A stretch of 64,000 bases of DNA from Theobroma cacao (taxonomy: Eukaryota; Streptophyta; Magnoliopsida; Malvales; Malvaceae). Made by a program: the position numbers and the translations under genes. This document shows, in pieces, positions 59,701 through 64,000 of this stretch. The stretch's first letter is position 1, and each line of letters starts with the position of its first letter. Location: NCBI RefSeq assembly GCF_000208745.1, contig NC_030851.1:8923165-8987164 (forward strand), in the 5' to 3' direction. Below the pieces are notes generated by a model. The model was not told the origin of the DNA and did no database searches. It saw only the letters and a program-made list of their open reading frames with translations.

Positions 59701-60040
59701 CTGATTCTTTAATTATCTAAAGTAAGAAGGTGGTTTCTACACTTGAGCTAGCCCAAGCATGCTCAAAATCTACGTCTGATCCAAAGTAGTTGAGTTAAAT
59801 TTCCTAATCCCTAAGGTGCATGCAAGGATCCAATAGTCAATTACCCATCTTCATCCCTCACAAACATATGTGTGATTTAAGACAAGGCACCACGGGCATG
59901 CTCGCATCTATTCTTGGATAGGAAATGTTATCATGTACAATTCTTATCAATTGTTTTATAGTGTTGGGCATTCAGGCATTATACTCGACCCATTTAAAGT
60001 GTGAAATGTGATTTGTTAATTCAAATATTAATGATGCATA
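56746..60040. other. Intergenic DNA with possible decayed exon scraps
   Basis: No convincing gene. 58768-58835 reads DLGAYALFKWCWKTLFDGVYPQ and 59095-59150 reads PRNDPWMALQSITLAL in open frames that could be old exons. Neither was recognised, and no splice model connects them. Confidence 0.35.
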
Positions 60041-62106
60041 CACTTCTCTGATTGTGTAAAGCATGGATTTCAAAAATTTCTTTAACAATGGAAGCAAGCA
60101 ATCCAATTACACAAGCGGAAACACACATTATTATTATTGCAAGTAATATAATTACATCCAAGAAAAAAATTAAAATAAGAATCTATTAAGTAAGAAAACC
60201 ATACCTTTATTTTGATATTCTTATTTTCTGACAACACCACACCAATGAATGATTTCTCGACCAAAAAAGTTTACCACTTATTCTTCAAGTATACTTTCAA
60301 CTTGAACCTTGAGTGGACAAGGTGTGGAATGCAAGGCTACAAGATGGCAACTAAGTTTATTCTCTTTTCTTTGGAAAAGCTTGGAGGAGGAAAAGAAAAG
60401 AGATGGTTGAAACTTTTTTAAGAAAAAGTACATTCTATTATTTTCTTTCAATCTCTTCTCTTTTTATTAAAACTCATGCTTCAAAAGTTTAATCAAAATG
60501 AAACACCTTTGAATCAATCTTGACTATCCATTCAGAGTTATGGAAGCATCAAACATGCTCCATAATTATCAAAATAAAAATTAAAAAATAAATAATTTAA
60601 TTCTTTAATTATCTTTAGAGTTCTTGATAAAATAAAACTCCTTATTGAATAATAACTTTTATTTTATTATTATCCATCTTTATTTAAAAAGAATTAATAA
60701 TAAAAGAGTAATAGTCAAATATGGAGTCTCTTTTATCAACATGGATGTCTAGATTCATTTTGTAAAAATCCTCCTAATATTATCTTAATTTAAGGTAACT
60801 CTTGTCTGTAATTAAGACAAAAAAAAATATTTTATCTTGTCTAAATTAAGACAAATATGTTTTCTTGACTAAATTAAGACAAAAAATATTTTTCTTATCT
60901 TAAATTAAGGCAAACATATTTTCTTGTCTAAATTAAGACCAAACATGTTTTCTTATCTAAATTAAGACAAACATGTCAAAGTTGTCAATTTTGTACACAA
61001 TTTAATTAAACAAATTAAAACACGCATTCCAACTTAAACAAGTTGAATTCTACGAAGCTAAGTGGGGAATCTATTTGGACATAGATATTCCAAGCTCCAA
61101 TAAACTTAGAATTATTCTTAATCTCATTAAAAATAATTCAAGCTTATTAACCATGAAATCACTCCACCATAAATTCATGGTTGCACTCTTGGATTAACTA
61201 TAATTATAAGAAATAATTCAATATTTGATATTAATTATTAGTTGTCCAATTGCAAGCCTTATATTGTGAACCTTCATAACCATCCAATGACAAAAAGTGA
61301 AATTACCGTTTTACCTTTTATGTCAATTTTGTCCCATAGTCTCAAATTTCATCCAATTAGTGATTCAATACTCTAGATCTAATCTTTTGAGTATCCAGAT
61401 GTGATGAGTAGCTAATTCATCAATCCATTGGGCCTAGATTAATCACCAATCTTCTTGAAATCACTAGAAGTGATGTTAATGCTATGAACTCCATTATCTA
61501 GATATATGTTCCCAAATGTTCATCTCAATTATAATCCCAAAATACGGAGTCTAGATCAACGCTTTATGATGATCATGCTCATGGTAAATCAAAGATTATA
61601 AGGAGATTAAACACGAGTCCACTATCCATCAGGATTTCGATTTTCCTATAAGCAAATGCATACGTGCAAGATCAAGATTTAGGTAACGGTAAAACTTAAA
61701 TTTGATTATCATATGATTCCAGTTCATGTTATAGTGTTATTACTCGAAGTCAACCATTTCGATGATTTGAGACTCATCATTCCCTTGAAATGAATCACAT
61801 TCGTTTCGTTGGAAGTAATCTGGACACTACAGCCTTAACATAATAAAGTGACCAGCTTTATTATATGGCTATGAACAATTTTTAGATTCAATTAAAATAT
61901 ATGTCTCTTATGTATGACTCTTCATACAAATGTATTTTAATATTTCAATAGAATCTTGGTACCTTAATAAATAGATAATGAATGCTTACTAAAATAAACT
62001 CTTCATCTTATTATCAAAATGTACTTTCATTACAAATAAATTCAATAAATTTAAACATGAGAATATACTTGCTTTCCAAGGCACTATATTCTCAAAATTC
62101 CTAACA
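60041..62106 (-). mobile_element. LTR-like repeat (possible solo LTR or LARD/TRIM-type element)
   Basis: On the minus strand the sequence starts TGTTAGGAATTTTGAGAATA at 62106, a typical LTR start, and runs for about 2 kb without coding capacity. It contains GGTACCAAGATTC and GACTTCGAGTAATAAC phrases of the sort I associate with plant non-coding LTR elements. The other end is uncertain (60.04-60.4 kb), and no 5-bp duplication was matched to GGAGG at 62107. Confidence 0.35.
60801..60987. repeat. Tandem repeat, about 30-bp unit, six copies
   Basis: Units read CTTGTCTAAATTAAGACAAA followed by (C/T)ATGTTTT or AATATTTT spacers, with substitutions between copies. Each unit contains the near-palindrome TTGTCTAAATTAAGACAA, so the array could form a series of small hairpins. 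Confidence 0.85.
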
Positions 62107-64000
62107 GGAGGCCATTATATTTCTTTTGCTTTAACAGGTGAAAATTAGAAAGCGTTAAATAAAGGTTAAATGGCTACCTATAAGTGATCCGTTTCTTTTG
62201 CAAACCAAGCTACTGCGTGCTGACTAATCGAGTCTATTAAAATTTATGAAGGGATAAATTCATATAAACTAGCATTATGAAAATAAAATGTGAACTTTCT
62301 CTTTATAATTATTTCATGAGAAATATTTTTTAGCATTAATAAAAATTTAAACACTTACAGCATCTTCCATCATATAAATCCTATACCACAAGGTAACGCT
62401 GATCAAAGCATGAAGGGTGCCAAAGAGAATGCTGGTATAATCATCGATGGACTATTATTCCTAGAAATCACCAAAAATTAAAATCATTAAACAAAAATGA
62501 TTAGTATTGCATAAAAAAAGGACATATTTAAGAAAGGAAAAACAAAAACCAACCTAGAGTAATAATCATCAATATGGTTGACCTTGTGAAGGTTACACAT
62601 AGATCTACCTTTAGACTTGTTTTCTTTGTGAGTTGTCCTTTGAGTACTTTTACCTTCCAAGTCCAACACGTTGTCGTCTTCTTTGATAGCCTATAAACTT
62701 GGTCTCCAATGGTGAGCCACTAATGAGGTAGAGCCATTACTTGACTTGTTCAAGCGCTTTGCATGGTGATGGTGGCAACTAGTGACGTGAATAAGAATAG
62801 CCTTATCCTTTTTTTTTACTAATGTGATGATGCAGACGTCGGGAGATAATAAGAACCTAACTCTAAGAAAAATTTCATTTGGGCAGTGTGGGGTTAAAAG
62901 GGAAAATGCAAAACCTTTTTTTGTGTATGGTTGGTTTAAAGGTGAAGCAAGGGAAAATGCAGGGTGATCTGTATATATATATATATAAAGAAAGAGAGAA
63001 AGGGAAGGGGGGGGGGGGAATGTAAAAGACTTGTGAATGTGAAGTTAATGATGTTGACGGGGATTACTTGATTATAAAAGATAAAAGTGAATGAGTCAAT
63101 TTTAGTTTTCCATTGTGAGAATGAGATCATCCTTATCTATTACTTGTACTTTCAATTTTACCATTCCAAAACCAAAGTTCACTTGCAGTTTCTATACTTT
63201 GACTTCCATACATTCTTTCTTATCTATTGTTTCATTTCTTATATTATTCTTAATGTTGGTTTTTTTATCTTATAACATAGACATAAGGAAGAATATATTA
63301 AGATATTATAAAATTTGAATGTAATAAATTAAAATGAGGTAGATGAAAGTTGCTTTAAAACTACTAACTAAAAAGAAAAAACAATTTTAAAATGCATGCA
63401 CTGTTTGCAGTTTAATTTCCTCCCATAGCCGAAGAGCTTCATATAATCGTTTGTTAAGTTTACCATCTCAAATTTTGGACAATATGAAGCAGTAAAGTTT
63501 TAAAGTTCAAGGCTTACGATTAGAGATTCTATAATTGAGAACTTCTTAAAGGTATAATAATTTATTTATGTTATGTGGCTACTATTTTGGTTATCTTATG
63601 ACAAACTAAGATATAGTGAAAATGTCATAGTGTTGCATTTTAAATTTATTTTCACTTATCATATGATCAATCCATTAATTTGAGGTTAGAGCATTGACCT
63701 TATATATAGTTAAGTACATTACTTCTTGATTAATATAGGAATTTTATAGTTACAATGGTCTTGCAATTTGCCATGTTTAGATTAGAATAGATTAAATTAA
63801 TTAGTAATTAAATATTGCATGTCTTGTGCTTGAATTTATTTAGCTTCACTTCATCGTACCAACTAGTGAAATTATTTCATTAGCCAACATTTACTTGAAA
63901 TAAAACAAAATGTTGGGTGGTTGATGGAGACTTAGAGAGTGAAGAAGGGAGACAAATCAATGTCAACACTATTCAGAATTCATTATTAATATACAAATAA
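62107..64000. other. AT-rich intergenic DNA to the right edge
   Basis: No supported gene. It contains (TA)n near 62973-62987, a G12 run at 63007-63018, and a short reading after a possible acceptor at 62139 (VKWLPISDPFLLQTKLLRAD) that may be another decayed exon. Confidence 0.4.

Overview
The window is nuclear DNA from a flowering plant, most likely a eudicot. The evidence is spliced genes with GT-AG introns, a plastid-type terpene synthase, a DUF1218 gene, a plant bHLH gene, an ATXR3/SDG2-type SET-domain gene, and AT-rich spacers packed with plant transposons. I cannot name the species. Four runs of N (20341; 22266-22518; 27489-27649; 40884-40892) mark a draft assembly.

Layout. 134-3165 (-): decayed Mutator-like (MuDR) transposase with short tandem repeats next to it (3215-3862). 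4211-6573 (+): apparently intact seven-exon terpene synthase. 6605-8843: AT-rich spacer with a clean tRNA-type SINE at 8232-8392. 8844-21181: a Ty1/copia element of the gag-PR-INT-RT-RH order, broken by a hAT transposon (12823-16328) inside pol and by a Mutator-type long-terminal-inverted-repeat element (19053-20943) inside its 3' LTR. 22519-30090: a second copy of the right part of that nested pile (hAT tail, copia RT/RNase H, split 3' LTR and about 1.08 kb of flanking DNA), separated from the first by an N gap. 30027-30453: non-LTR RNase H scrap. 30704-31221: MITE-like element. 32261-32991 (-): DUF1218 membrane protein. 35506-36396 (-): bHLH factor. 38206-50787 (-): ATXR3-type histone H3K4 methyltransferase, 19 coding exons, reconstructed in frame to 2483 codons. 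53721-54961: hAT-like non-autonomous element. 55060-55510: second member of the 30.7-kb MITE-like family. 56026-56745: unassigned gene remnant. About 60.0-62.1 kb: LTR-like repeat with a tandem array.

The four intact-looking host genes (terpene synthase, DUF1218, bHLH, ATXR3) have unrelated roles: specialised metabolism, secretory or cell-wall biology, transcription and chromatin. Nothing suggests they form a pathway or cluster. The 8.8-31.2 kb transposon block separates the terpene synthase from the other three, which lie on the minus strand.

I found no clearly new molecular system. The strongest leads are the duplicated nested-transposon block (real tandem duplication or two haplotypes placed side by side), its uneven divergence and swapped cores, a probable GC-AG intron in the terpene synthase, and F-box/LRR-like sequence inside the ATXR3 protein.
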